64,000 bases of DNA from Hirundichthys speculiger (GCA_018398805.1 JAGFBZ010000849.1:2376501-2440500); one strand, 5' to 3'; counted from the stretch's first letter, positions 1 through 13,478 are shown. Made by a program: numbers and translations. The notes: generated by a model not told the origin, from the sequence alone.

Positions 1-1674
1 GATAAACTACAAGTACTGCAAATAGACACGAGGCAATAATTAGTCATAAATTACATAAACTGAACAGATCAATTTTATTTTCTATTAAAAATGTGTTTCT
101 AATTCTAATGGACTATGATAACTTTATTGCCAACAGAAAGGACGGACAATAGCATTAACCACTCAGAACTGATATGACAAATCACAGTTTTTCCCATCCT
201 GATGAGAAATGAAAGGAACTGAAACTCAACTGCGTAGCAACACAAAACCATGAGAAAATATATTTAAAATAGCATGTCATTCATATAATTTATCGGTACC
301 CTGAAAATGTTAGCAACCCTTTTTAGAGCTTAGTCAGTCTAAGTAGAATGGATAGAGAAAAGAAAAGTGATAACATGAGAGTGAGCGCAAGAAAGCAACG
401 GATGGATGAGGCAGACTAAGTGAGGATGAAGAGAGGGGGACTGATCTTTTGAAAATCATCTCATTTCTGTGAAAGTAGACAGAACGATAGAGAAGAACAT
501 TACTACTAATCTCCAATCCGTACCTTGAAAAGATGTCACACTTTGACTTGCCAGTAGCAAGCTCTCTCTTGTGATCTCTGTGAGTGACAAAGGAACTCTG
601 TGAACAGACTGTAGTGTATTTAATGTCTTGCAGTATTGTATGCTGTTAAATATCGACTAAATGAATAAAAAATCCATCTGAATTATACAGTTAATGATGT
701 TAAATACAGCTTAAACAAGAAATAACATACAGTATTTTACACAAAGTCATGGCAATCAGCAGACTGTGAAATTAATCTCAGAAAGGATTATTATCTCTGA
801 TCAGTCTAGCATCAGGGAGAATACTTGATTCTGTTGTGTTTCAGATCCAATCTAATAAGCTTAAAGGTAAGTATAAGGCTTAGTATTCATTTGTAGATAG
901 AAAAGCCCATTCTGTACATAGTTCACTCGTAATATGATAAAGAGATATTGTTAGGGGATTAGGTTATCTAACAGGAGATGTCTTAGTGGATAAGTCTTAT
1001 TGACTTTCTGATGCACCATTGCCTTCCCAGTCACATTTTTGTTTTCTGCATGTGCTTTAACCCAACTAGGGACCCAATGCTCATAGACATGCACTCTGAT
1101 TCGGATACACATATGGATACCAAAGTTTAAACTCTTGTCCTTAACAGCAGGCAGAGGCAGTTTCAAAGTCAAGCAGTGAAAACCCAATATGGAGTACCAA
1201 AGAAGTGGTCACTTAGGGTTATCACTGAGTTTCAGTAAAAAGAATAGAGTTGGAGACAGTGGGAGACGAGCAGGGTTCCACATCACAGAGGGACATATCT
1301 TTTTCCTTGTGTGGGATGATAACCAAAAAGACAAGGAGTGCATGCTGCATCAGCTGTATAAAGGCTAAAGTTACATTAAATAACAAAGGTAGTAATTTTC
1401 CTCATAGGGAATACAGTTTCAATCAAACTGGCCGCAGCAGAAAGCTTTTCAGACTACCTCTACAGTAGTGCAGTAGTGAGCCGGAGGTGTGGATCTATGT
1501 CGTTGTTTCTGAAGGCTCTTGGTTTTGTCCTTCCACATTAGATCACAACAGCTGCACTTACAAATTGAAACAAGGTTTGTTTGGATTAAAAATGTTCAGT
1601 TTTTGAGGGCCAGATTCACTGGGCTAGTGTGAACCACAGGTATAACAGTAACTGCTCAATGGCGTAGATGTAGC

Positions 1675-1860
1675 CTGGGGCGCCGAAAACGGGGGGGGGG
1701 GGCGGGGTAAAGGATAAGGATTATAGGGGCCCATGATTGACGGGGGCCCAGAGAGGCCCCTAATGATGATCAAAAATAGCATCAACAAATTTCGCCGCTG
1801 TGTTGGGGGGCCCGGTAAAGATTCTTTTCATGGGGCCCAAAATCCCTAGCGGCGCCCCTG
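1675..1860. mobile_element. hAT-type MITE, 186 bp, with 8-bp target duplication
   Basis: The ends are inverted (CTGGGGCGCCG at the left, CGGCGCCCCTG at the right) and are flanked by a perfect 8-bp direct repeat GATGTAGC at 1667-1674 and 1861-1868. An 8-bp duplication and ends of this kind are the signature of hAT transposons. The body is GC-rich, with a run of G near 1690-1702 and several GGGGCCC blocks, and has no coding capacity. It stands out from the AT-rich intron around it. Confidence 0.85.
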
Positions 1861-4800
1861 GATGTAGCTACTGTTTAACGCTATTATTCACATTCTAAAA
1901 TTACGTATCACTCAACAAGGTGCATCAATTCACATTCAGTTCAGGCAGCTTGCACTGCCACAGCCACGGCTGTGATATCTTATACGGTTGGAAAAATGAC
2001 AACAAACTGAACAGTGGTCCCGAGCACAGCCTGACAGTAAGAAGGCTGAAATTCAATCTTCCTCTTTTTGCCACCTGTTAGAAATCTGTTAGAGGCCAAT
2101 AAGGATGCTGAAGGAAGAAGGTTTGAAATATTTCGGGTCAGCCTTAGAGGTTAATTGTTGAGTTGTCTGCTTGGTCAGTGAAGGGATCACTGTGTGAAAC
2201 CAAACCCATAGACATAGACGGTGACTGTGGATGGCGTTCACAAGATTAGAACAGGTGATGGAAAAGGGAGTGAGAATAAAAGAGATGGTTAAGAGGAGAG
2301 AGGCATGAACCCATAGACCTCAAATAAAAACGTTCACAAACATGCCAATGTTAACTGGGTTTAGAGAGACACTTAATGTCCTTAAAAGTGATTGTATGAT
2401 GATTGACTCATCTTACAATTGAAGTACAGGGAGTGTTTTAGTCTTTGCGTTGAGAAATGAAAAAAAAAAAAAAAACTAACTAACATAAATGTCAATAGTA
2501 TCAAAATGATTACGGTACCAGCCTTATCAGATTTTGTAAGGTGGAATTAGTTAAGAGAGACAACAATCTGCACAACTCACATGTTCCCTTCACTGAAGTA
2601 ATTAAAGACAGTTTTCCAATAAGGGGAGACCACCTGATTCGAGTCCATCTCATTCATATAAAAAAGAAAAGTAAAAGGGAGGCCATTCAACACAGGACTA
2701 ATGATATTTTTTTTAGATTTGCATTAAAACAAAACAAGATATGCAGATTGAGTCCTTTGTTCTAATGAAGGTCATATTAAAACACAGCTGGTGGTGGGGG
2801 TGCTGATTTCAGATGTGTAGTGAAAAGACATGGTCCTCCTGTGGGGTTCGGATCACATCTCTCAGGAGGGCTACACCTCAGACCCAGATCACAACTTGTT
2901 CTACATCTGTGATGTATATACACACATATCCACAAACTCTCTCACATATACATGACTGCATGGAGACGCTTCCTTTCAGACACACACATCCAGAATGTCC
3001 CTCATCACCTTGCTCAAAGATGAATGAGTTTGCCACCGTCCTCAATCATTTTAATCACTTCAATGGAAAACGCTTCATTCCCAGCTATCATTCAACACTG
3101 CCTTGCAGCTATCTCACAAGTACACACTCCTACTCTCCCCTTAAACTCCTCATCTCACATACACACATAAACATTATGACTCTCACTCTCTGATACTACA
3201 GACTCCAATGATACTAGGATGCTGCATAGCCCACCCTACTGTTTTTTGTAACCAGAGATAACAAGATGCTCCATGACAATTGTCACTGGCACTCAATAAT
3301 CATTACTCATTGACCTCTGAGTTAACATGGATATACAAACGGAAGCATAATTTATTGTGCAAAATGGTTATCCCTTACTGTAAGATTGAATAAAAAAAAA
3401 AAAAAAAATTAGGAGGAAGGCTTTTTCAAGCTTTTTCGATGAAGGTTCTCTGTTGCTTTTGGACAAATAAGATTATGTAAACCTTTAAGACCACTTTTGT
3501 GTTTTTGTTGCAATGTATCCATTTAATCCGGTTAGGTTGGCTTTACAATGAAATTACGTCTGTGATCTAAAGAATGGCATATGACTTTAACCATAAAGAA
3601 TGGCATGGCAAACTTTCATTCTGTCATCATTGCTTAGATGGGATGTATCTCCTTTATATTTGATTTTGTCAATTTGTTGTTACTATTCTGTTGTACATAC
3701 ATAATTATAACCAGTTGAATCTTTTCAAGCTCGACAGTTTTTGCTCTTCAATATTATATCTTGCTATACTTTGGTTCACTTTGGTCTGGACCTCTCCGTT
3801 GTAAGGCCCACACTGGGTAACTCCACAATTGAAATAATAGCCCACTTAAGGTGTAACCAAAACTGTACTCACACATATAATGTAAAGTAAGTTTACCAAG
3901 CCATTTTAAACAATCATAGAAGCCATTTCATGGCAGAAATAAAGTTACAATATATGTCATGTTCATGATTGTATACTGTCTAGAGTCCATTGGCTGTATA
4001 ACAGGAAACCAGTGCAATTTGCTGTAGTTAATGAAGAGGGGGCACACAAGATTCACTACCTTCAATGTGAAACACTGCTTCTAATTTGTAAGCTGTCCTG
4101 CTGTCTTGGTTTTGGCACACCTTTTTCTACAGGGAGACACAGATTTATTTACTCTACTTGACTTTTTTTTTTTTTAATGCATACTATTTGTGGATTTTTT
4201 TTTTTTCTTACACGCATAACCAAAAACTCACCGATGAGATAAATATTATCTTCCATGGATTGAGGCAGGCTCCTGCAATGCCGCCAGGATGGGTACTAAA
4301 TTATGAGTTCAAAATAGTAACTGAAAACACGTGTTTTAATTATATTAAGCCTGGTATTTATCTAAAACGAAAATAATTTAAAAAATACAAGTTTCCATTG
4401 CAAAACCGAAAGATCAACAGTCTATAAATATAATGTATGGCTTCTTAAAATTACTGTGATAGTGCTGTAATAATTCAAAAAAGTTAAACACTGTTTCCAA
4501 TTCAGTAACCCTTTATCCCCATTTGCAACTTAATCAAACTCCCAAGACTGAGCATAACATTATCACTTTTATTAAAGAACTGTCGTGACAGGCATTTTAC
4601 AACTATATAAGAATGAACTGTCACTTCAGACTGAACATTTTATAAAGAAGTCTAATAAATTGTATTTGTCTATGCAAATCACAGGAGTAGGACAATCAAG
4701 GATACTGAAGCAGAGTTTTATTTTAGATAGAGCATTATGACCTTGCTCCCAAAGATTTAAGAATATGACCACTACACAAGCCTGAAGCATCATAACCCAT

Positions 4801-7800
4801 GCTGCATTATCCATCACCAAGGATCTTCAAGTGCACATTCAGGCCACTCAGTGTATGAAAACTGTAGTCCGTCATTCAAATGGCTTCATTATTCTCTATT
4901 TTGTTACATCATGTTGCAACTTGCCTCTAGAAACAATATGGAGCCTTTTCCAACCAGTTTTCAATCACAATTATGTGTTCAATGATCTGCTCTGTTGGAC
5001 TAGAAATCTCTTTTGACTGCAGTTACGTGCACATACACATAGACACACACACGCGCAGAAAAAGGCACATCTCCAGCTGGTTGATGGTTCGATAATTGTG
5101 CTGTGCAACAACACCTTGTCACAATTGAGCAGTGGAAGCACGAATCAACATATTCCTCCATGTAATGCCTAATCTTACTTACACCTCTGAACGTGTGTTT
5201 TCACACCTGCTTGAGCAGTGATGTGAAATATCTGCTTTCCACTGTAAGTTAATGATATATATATATATGTGTATATATATATGTATATCTGTAGATATCT
5301 TAAAGATTTATGTACAGCCTCCGATGAAACCGGATATAATTGAACATTGTCATTTAAATAAAGAAATATATTGAAATAGCATTATTATTATGATCATTAT
5401 TATCTTTATACAAGAACATAAAGAACACAGAACAGTAAAAGGCAAACTGTGTATGTTCTCTACCTATGCAATAAGAAAAAGAAAAACAAGGAAAAGCTGC
5501 AAGATATCAAAGCAGAAAGCCCAAGGATCAACCTTAAGTCTCTATCAGAGAAGGTGAATTCAAGGTCAGCTGTTAGTTCAGGAAGCAGATGTGTCTCCCA
5601 CACGTCCCTGTTGTTGGCAAATGACAAGGCTTAAGATCAAGCACCAGAATATAGTCTTTGTGTGACAGTGAGAAAAAGAGAGGAAGAATCATCGATGTAA
5701 CCAGTTTAAAATGTTGGGGTCATCCTACCTATCCATGCTGCTAATTGGAGTTTAATAAAAACTCACAAAGGCATGAATTTTGTTTTGCCTTGCAGTATAT
5801 TTGCCCTGCTGGTAAAAGCTATTAAGATAATTGTGATTACTTCATTTTCCATGAGATGCCTGACATATTACTGATTTAATGCACTGGAAAAATGTAATGA
5901 GGATATCAACGTGAAATACCAGCACACATTATATAAGAAAATAGCCTCTGTGACAAGTCAATAATGGCAGCCTCTGCCTTACAGACACACTTAATAACAA
6001 AGCAAGATGTGTACACATGAAGCAGAGATGCAACCCTTTGATTGATGACTTGAAGTCTCGGCTTGCATGCAAACAGCCCTAAACCTTGCCAGTGACATAG
6101 AAACTAGGTGCAGTCAATTGACTGGTTCAATTGATGTAACAGTCAATCATTTATTGGCCTGTAGGTGGAGGCACGATGTAATGCTCACTGACATTTGTTA
6201 GACTAGCTCAAACATAACAGCACACTGCTTGGTATAAAAGATAAAGATGTCACCAATCTTTGCTTGGGTCATTCAGAGTTCCTGCTCTAATCTTATACAA
6301 TATGAATATTCATCTGTTTCAAAATGAAAAGCATTAAACTTCACACCTACAAGTCTTCAATGTGCAGTCAGTGTTGGGAAAGCTATTTCTAAGCTTTCTT
6401 AGTCTCATCGAGAAAATTAACATTTCTAGTGTCTGCATGGGAAGAGCCAGTATGATGTTATTCAGCACATGTCATCAGAAAAGAATATCAACTAAAAACT
6501 GTAATTCAACAGTGTGTTTTGAGAATTCTGCTTCTGCCTTGACTGGCAGAGAATGGCAGCCAATCCCCACTTGAAATGTGACAAAGAAACACAAAGCTTG
6601 TCAGAATGAGTTGGGAGATGTCTTCAGAGAGCCACATGTGGTGAAAACAGAATCAGGGGGTGGATGGAGGAGAAACTCTTACTCCCTTGCATGATTCTGT
6701 CCCTGAGACAAACGCCATGCTGCTCCCCCCTCCATGGGTGACTCTGACAGGATACTGTTTGTGCAGCAGTCCCCCTCTGTTTGATTGATGAGCCTCATTT
6801 TGCCAATTAATGGAAAATCCCCTGTTGACTACCATCAGATTGCCATTTGTAACTGTTAGTGTTTGACTGTCACAGAGTCATTTTAATTAGTGATCTTTTA
6901 CTTCTCAGAATATTCTATAGTGTCTAAAATTTGCAGCAGTGAGTGCACAGGGATATGCAGGAGAACTAGCCCATTGTACTATTCACCATCGTTAATTCGT
7001 TCAATAAGTGCACCATCTAAACTGCTAAAAACCAAATACATTTTTTAACAAAGAATCAATGCTAATGCCAAACATAAAAAAGTATATTACAAACAATTCG
7101 AAAATGTGAGACAATTAGTGAACTTTACTTGCATAATGAAGTGCCTAATTGCAGTAAAGCAGGCTTTAAGTACAGTTAATGGTTTTTGGGGCTGCATATA
7201 GGGCAGGCTTACAGTCATCTACACACAGTGATCTGTGGGTCCCACAAGGGGAGAGGAAGGACACTCATCACGGAGCAATGTTAAAAATGAACACTTAACC
7301 CTGTGGCAAAGAGCAAGAAGAAGTACATTGCTGTAGTCCTTAAACAGTGCCAACAATAGAAGAATAAAATTAATGGTAGAGGGGACGAATGCAAGCTTTG
7401 ATTTGATGTACATTTGGGGGTACAGAAGTTTTTAACCAGCACACAGACTTGAGTCACAGTCATTCACAGTAAGGTGTAACAGATTTTGTTAGAAGAAGGT
7501 AACATACTTGCCTACACAAAAATAAATGTTTGAATTTCTCACAATTGCATGCAACTGTTATCCAATCTCACGTACTACGTAGATCTTACCATACGGTTTC
7601 TACCATGAACCTCTGCTACAATAGCTGTAATATTATTAGTAATGAAAAATTTTGAATGCATTAATCTGGAAGGGTATCAAGAATATAACATTTGCACCAT
7701 ATCTGCCTTTTGTCTAAAGGGTTTTTCTTTGAGTCAGTGAGTGTCATTTCACTTCAGATATCTTCTATGGGGGATTCATATGCTGAAAACACTGTAAAAC

Positions 7801-8259
7801 CTTAGCAGATCATATTTACTTGACAGTAACTCTCCTCACGTTTCCCCTCCACCTGCATTTGATAGAATAATTTGTCGACAATGGGCACACAATTCACATG
7901 AGTCTCAGGCATTTCATTAAAACATCAAATGAAAGTGAAATCATGAGCCATGACGGTAGAAAGTGGGGATGGCTAAGCAGAGAAGCGTGGCTGGTGTCTA
8001 CGGCAGGATTAGAGCTCAGCAACAAGTGCTCAAGGGGGGCTTTGCATCAAACCCATGAGCCCATGACAAATGAGGGCGGCTGGGCCTCTGTCTATTACCC
8101 TGCACTAAGCCTGGGCCTTTTGGGGAAGTAATGAGGTGCAGATTGGAGCCTCTGCCACTGGGACCTTAGCCTGACTTTCAGTAGAGCAGAAATAATCAGC
8201 AGAGACCTGGGTCAAAAGTGGCAAAGCAATACAGCTGCTGGGCAACACTGGAGAACAGC

Positions 8260-8264
<5 letters not shown>

Positions 8265-8292
<28 letters not shown>
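8265..8292. repeat. Poly-A run, 28 bp
   Basis: An uninterrupted run of A on the plus strand. No adjacent SINE or LINE body was recognised that would make it a retroposon tail. Confidence 0.9.
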
Positions 8293-8384
8293 TGTATTTT
8301 CTAGTCAGAGTATCGTACGTTGCTAGGTCTTAGAAAATCTATGTATTAAACAGTACTACTCAACCTTGTATTCTTGAACCAGAA

Positions 8385-8388
8385 CCCC

Positions 8389-8419
<31 letters not shown>

Positions 8420-8425
8420 AAAAAA
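8385..8425. repeat. Homopolymer block C25-A16
   Basis: Twenty-five C residues are followed directly by sixteen A residues. On the minus, transcribed strand of diaph2 this is T16 then G25, so the pre-mRNA would carry a long G tract. The exact length is prone to sequencing or assembly error. Confidence 0.85.
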
Positions 8426-8475
8426 TTAATTAAATAAAATTTAAAAAATGTTTAAAGATGTTTTGATTTCTACTA

Positions 8476-8618
8476 TAGCCGCTATTTAGGGATAATACGT
8501 GGCGGGAGAGGTGTTCCCCCGAAAAAATAACGCAATCTTGCACCCTTGTTATAATCCTCTTTCTCACCTGCTCTACCTGCTACATTATGCATTGGTAGGG
8601 CGTTTCACTTGTTAAACC
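8476..8618 (+). repeat. Unclassified interspersed repeat module, copy 1
   Basis: It begins AGCCGCTATTTAGGGATA and includes GGTGTTCCCCC, ACGCAATCTTGCA and ATTATGCATTGGTAGGGCG. The same order of motifs recurs at 22674-22781 (plus strand, inside a hAT element) and at 35704-35846 (minus strand). No open frame is shared. I do not know the family. Confidence 0.6.
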
Positions 8619-11284
8619 TATATATGTATATGAAATATCAAAGTGAAAACAAGAGGTCTAAGAATCTGCAGTGTATACAATGTAGATGTTTGATGGTGTA
8701 TTTATATTGCAGGGGAGCAAGCAGCAGGCTTGAATCCTGACAGGACACACCAGATCCCAAAGGACACCATACAGGGCTGCTAGGATATGCAGGGCTTATC
8801 AGAAGAATCTGGGAGTTGTTCAGCCAGAGTGCATCATGGGAGTACCTTGTGTGCCAGTGCCACACCCTCGCCTGCGTCCGGACGAAACAGTTTCCGGCAA
8901 GTTTACTTTGTTTTACAGAGTGACTCAGGGCAAGTGTCACAGCCAAGCATGATACTGACTCACAAACAGCAAATAAATTCTCTCATATGGGCTGTATATA
9001 CATAAGAAAATCAAGGCTATGGAAACATAATACCTCTATTCACAAAAACTGAATTTTTGTATACTTTGGGAAATCACTTTCTATTTTATTCCCAGTTTTT
9101 GGGTGTGTCTGTGTTCAGTTCCTGCTGACTTGCACTAATTAGCACTTCCCTAAAACTAATATCAACTTAAACCCTTTTAGACTTACCATTCATTAACATA
9201 TTGACCATTGCTCACTTGTAAAATGTGTTACATTATGTTTTAGTGAGTAAAGCCATGACTCTCCATCTTACAAAATAACAGTTTATTTGATTGAGGACTT
9301 TGTATTCAGAAGGGAAGTTAGTCTCTATAATGTGACTTGGTCTGTATATTTATTCCTCCACAACATGAACAATGCAAATTTACAATTAGGGAATAAACAA
9401 CTGCTGTATTAATTAAATGAACTGATCAACTAAAAATCGGTTTGAATTGGGGAAGACAATTAATCATTAGTGCTATGCTGTAGGTATGCTATTACACCAG
9501 CAACATCAAAAAGAGCTAGCCTGGCCTCCAGTATCTATGATCTTGGAATAGTTAGTGTGTTGTACTGTTCAGTACAAAATCTGAAAGAATAGTATGAGAG
9601 TACAGTGTACAATATTATGACAGCCTTTACTGCAGGTACAGTGAATGAGACTGCTGGATGTAAAAAGTGATTACATATATTAGTCATTGGTTTCTGCCTT
9701 TGGAAGTAAGTTTAAATGACTCAAACCATGGCATTGTCAGTTTATATCTAATTTGAGATAATTACAAACGGGTCAAAAATCTAAGAATACCCATTTTAAA
9801 ATTTGTTCAACCACACCATAATTCCCTGCTTCTTCTGCCAATTCCCTCCCTGATCATAAAAAATAAATTAAAACATCAGTAAAAACTGTTATGGAGTGGA
9901 CAGATAAAGGTGAAGCAGCTCTATATGAGCCATTTGAATGCAAAGTCTGATAGAATCTCAGAAGAATCGGTCAAGCATCAACACAAGAGTTTTTTTTTTC
10001 CCTTCCAAACTCATAAGAGCATAAAGAGTCAACCTCTGTACTAACCTCTGAATGTCTTGGTTGTATAGTGATGGATAAATACATGGTTCATCAGTTAATT
10101 TTATTTTTACAAGGGAGCAAAATAAATAAAAGGACTTTTGGTAATATTGGTTTACGGAGACAGTCTTAATGATCATCTTGACATTTTCAGCAAGACAAGA
10201 CACATCAGAGAAATCAGTGTTAGGGGATAAGACTACTTTAAGCACCTCTACTTATTTATAAGACATGTTTTATCTGCGCTTTAGCTAATTGGTCACCACT
10301 GATACACTGCATGTCATTTACAGAGGAGAAAGCTTGTGTTGAGGATAGTGTTGTGGTGGTGTTCAGGGGCTTGAAGAAAGGTGATGAGAGAGAAAACTTA
10401 AACATGGCAAGGGGAAGTGTATGACAGGGATGGGTATGTGGTATGGTAAGTAGCTCAGTAGTAATGTGCTACAGCGAGGCGGCACTAAAGATAAGACAGT
10501 CACATATCAAGATGATACAGACTCTTCCATTTCTTATATTTCCATTATATCCATTTCTTATAATTCAATGAATGTTGACTTAGCTGCAGAATACTGCCCA
10601 TGAATCAAATAAGGCTTCAAAAAAAGAGAAAAGATTGCTGCACCTGTACACAAATCTACCCTGAAGACAGCAGCGTCTGCAGATCCATAAACCATAAAGA
10701 CATTGCAGTGAACTTCTTCCTTTGAAGAGTGAGGTAAATCAGGGTGAAGAATCGGGGGAAAAGAAAACAAATAAAACAATAAAGTGATACCTGCGTAAAA
10801 GTCTCTGCCAGTTTTAAAGACACAAAGATGATATTACAAGCTTTCCTTGAGGCTGGTAAAATGTTTGTCTGGCCTTGGCCTGTGTGGGACACTAAGCTGG
10901 TCTAAGAAAGTGACTCTGAAATGACAGCTGAAATCCAATGACCTGAGGCTCCCATTTAACAAAGATAACACTAACTAATGTTAGTCTATTAACTGAATTA
11001 TCAAACAAAGGGCACCAAAAGTATTCAGTATAATTCTTCTAAGAAATTCATATTTGTCAGTACCAGTAGTACCAGTATTTCCATTTTAAACTACTTTTTA
11101 CTTCCATATCTCAGCATTTTTAAAGAAGTATCCGATTTTTAGGAAGTCTTTAATAGCTCAACATCAGATTGCAAAGTTACAACTGAACAAACAACAAGAC
11201 TTATGTTTTTACACTTCATCTTCAACTCCTCCATTTGTGATCAAAAGAAGAAGAACAAGTATATAGGTTATGCAACTGTGCAGA

Positions 11285-11640
11285 AAAAATCAAGCATTAT
11301 GCAAAGAAGAAGGCATATGTGAACACTATCTAGAAACGCCACCATCTTCTCTGGGCCATAGCTCATCTAAAACGGTCTGAGGCAAGTTGGAAAACTGTTC
11401 TGTGGTCAGATACACCAAAATTTGAAATTCTTTGTGGAAACAACGGATGCCATGTCTTACAGATTAAAGAGGAGATTGACCATCCATCTTGCTATCAGTG
11501 GACAGCTCAAAAGCCTGCATCTCTGATAGTATGGGGCTCTATTAGTGCTATGATGTAGGAAGCTTCTGCATCTGGGAAGACACTATCAATTCTGATGAGT
11601 AGATTAAAGCAATCAAGAATCAAGTTTTCAGGTTTGAGAT
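11285..11640 (+). pseudogene. Tc1/mariner-like transposase relic
   Basis: One frame reads TVLWSDTPKFEI followed after about 40 codons by KPASLIVWGSIS. These correspond to the first catalytic Asp region (W-S-D-x-x-K-F-E) and the V-W-G-x-I-S block of Tc1-like transposases. The frame ends in a stop soon after WGSISAM, and the second Asp/Glu region is missing. The sequence is then interrupted at 11657 by a hAT element. A probable 3' end of a related fish element lies at 12985-13062. Non-functional. Confidence 0.7.
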
Positions 11641-11656
11641 TTTTAGCACCTCCTGC

Positions 11657-12173
11657 TAGGGATGGGAATCGAGAACCGGTTCCTGTGGCGAACCGGTTCC
11701 GTGTGTTTCAATTCCATGGAATTGTTTGACAGTTTATCTAGCGATTCTCTTATCGATTCCAACCAGCACGAATCTCACGTAATTTACGCAAGTTACGTCA
11801 ATTCCAGAAAGTACTTAGGTGATTAAGTTATGTCGGTTTAGCATGCGCACTGCAGTTGTAAACAACAATGGCACCCACCCGTTTCAAACGCTCCAAAGTT
11901 TGGCTTCACTTCACAAAGAAAGATGGCAACAAGGCAACGTGCAATCATTGTAAAGTGGAGATAACAGCGTCGTGAGGGAACACGACTAACATGAAGAAAC
12001 ATTTGTGCACACAACATGCGATAACGAGTGTCGTGTTTTTGATGCTAATAAAACTGTTTGTTTTCCTTTTCCCCCAAATTAGAATCGATAAGAGAATCGA
12101 TGAAGTATCGAATCGTTAAACAGTATCGATAATGGAATCGGAATCAGAAAAATTTTATCAATTCCCATCCCTA
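11657..12173 (+). mobile_element. hAT element, 517 bp, internally deleted, with 8-bp target duplication
   Basis: Terminal inverted repeats read TAGGGATGGGAATCGA at the left and, reverse-complemented, TAGGGATGGGAATTGA at the right. The flanks carry a perfect 8-bp duplication CCTCCTGC at 11649-11656 and 12174-12181. It contains a BED-zinc-finger remnant but no transposase catalytic domain. Subterminal motifs (GAATCGATAAGAGAATCGAT and related) repeat several times near the right end, as expected of transposase-binding sites. Confidence 0.92.
11868..12020 (+). pseudogene. BED-type zinc finger remnant of hAT transposase
   Basis: From ATG at 11868 the frame reads MAPTRFKRSKVWLHFTKK, then CNHC (first zinc pair), then a TGA stop at 11973-11975. 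The same frame continues past the stop with MKKHLCTQH (second zinc pair, His and His). Spacing and the WxHF motif fit the N-terminal BED finger of hAT transposases. The stop truncates it after about 35 codons, so it cannot make a whole finger without readthrough. Confidence 0.8.
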
Positions 12174-12479
12174 CCTCCTGCTGGTGTGCTGGGCACAGTG
12201 GTTTTTATGACTGTGACCGTTCTACATGTGAATGTGTTTATAGAACACAGGAAATATAATCAGAGAGAGAGGCAATCTGAGGAAAGCCTAAAATAATGAC
12301 TGGGCAGGTAAAATACTAAGACTTTTACACGAATATAAATGTAGAATTTTACATTGAAAATTCAACAGCAATCTAGCCCATTGTGTTTTCAGCCTGTACA
12401 ACGTTGTTTAAAGCTATATGCAGCTGTTCTTTAATTTAGCATGTCCAATATGCAGAAATTCTGCTCACCTCATCATTGA

Positions 12480-12901
12480 GGATCCTTATTGTCTCAAAGA
12501 AGTTCTCCTTCAATCGACTGGCAGTCTTCATTCGGACAGTCACAGAGTTAACTATCCAGGTCACGGCACCAAATTGTTAGCCTGAATCTTTTGTTGGAAG
12601 CTCAAGAACGAACTGGAGAAATCTTTGGTTCAGGAACAGAGCATTTATATTATGGTCACAGGAAATCAAGGCAGCGCTAGTCTCAAGGTAACAGATAGTC
12701 TCACAGGATTTCAGTCAAAATGAATGCCGTTTCCAGAAAACAGTTCACAGTTATCTTCTTGGGCTGGGCCTGCCCCGTACAGAGGTTGGACTCATACGTG
12801 ACCAAATGTGAGTGGCCAGTTTACTAGTAATGTAGAAAGGTCAACCGTCCATGTTGGAATAAGATAAATAAGATAAATTTCAAGATATGTTGTTGCCAAC
12901 A
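12480..12901 (-). mobile_element. LTR retrotransposon remnant: LTR, primer-binding site and leader
   Basis: On the minus strand a 327-bp LTR (12575-12901) starts TGTTGGC and ends GCTAACA, an imperfect terminal inversion typical of LTRs. It holds a TATA-like ATAATATAAAT in its 3' half. Three bases after it comes TGGTGCCGTGACC at 12559-12571, which is complementary to the 3' end of vertebrate histidine tRNA except for one base. The leader then runs to about 12480 and includes a short frame (VRMKTASRLKENFFETIR) of unknown identity. No gag, pol or second LTR is recognisable, so only the 5' end of an element survives. LTR ends are inferred from motifs, since no second LTR is present for comparison. 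Confidence 0.65.
12559..12571 (-). other. Retrotransposon primer-binding site (histidine tRNA type)
   Basis: The plus strand reads GGTCACGGCACCA; the vertebrate tRNA-His 3' end is AGTCACGGCACCA. The site lies 3 bases downstream of the LTR end on the minus strand, the usual spacing. Confidence 0.65.
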
Positions 12902-12984
12902 AAGAGCTAATATTTTCCATGAACAAGTGTCTCGGTTTCAGCATCTCATATATTCTTTCTGTTCTATTGGGAATGAAATATGGG

Positions 12985-13062
12985 TTTATGAGTTTTGCAA
13001 ATCATTGCATTCTGTATTTATATACATTTAACACAACATCTGACTATTTTGGTATTGTGGTT
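12985..13062 (+). mobile_element. Probable 3' end of a fish DNA transposon
   Basis: The sequence TTTGCAAATCATTGCATTCTG followed by an AT-rich tail with ACACAACATCTGACTATTTTGG resembles, from memory, the terminus of a widespread fish DNA transposon. It may belong with the transposase relic at 11285-11640, separated by the hAT and LTR insertions. Recognition is by memory only. Confidence 0.45.
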
Positions 13063-13478
13063 GTTAATTTCCAACCTGTTTTATCTATATGAAGGTAAAG
13101 ACACAGAGAGAAACTTAAGTTATGTGGAACTAAACCTGCCCTTGACAAGAATAAGTTCTCAGAGTCAGTTATCATGGTGACAGACTCTGAGCATGAGTTG
13201 CCTTGACTTCTGAAACCGGCTTGAAAGAACCCTCTTGCTTAGATTTAAGTTACCTCACTTTGAGAAACATGAAACTAAGTGTTTTCTTCAGTTTGGCTCA
13301 GGTGTGGGCAATCCCAGTCCTCTCGGGCTGCTGTCCTGCATGTCTTAGATGGTTTCCTGCCACAACACATCTGATTCAAATGAATGGATCACCATCAGCT
13401 TGTCATCAAGGTCTGCACAAGACCGTAAACGACCCATTCATTTGATTCACATGTGCTGCAGCAGGGAAACATCTAAGG

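Noticed and set aside
2813..3193. 126-codon open frame on the plus strand
   Set aside because: Rich in Thr, Ser, His and Pro from CA/TC-rich DNA; no domain, no splice or promoter context.
12484..12560. Exon-like minus-strand segment ending GAG/GTGAGC
   Set aside because: It directly follows the LTR primer-binding site, so it is better read as retrotransposon leader; the peptide does not fit the formin.
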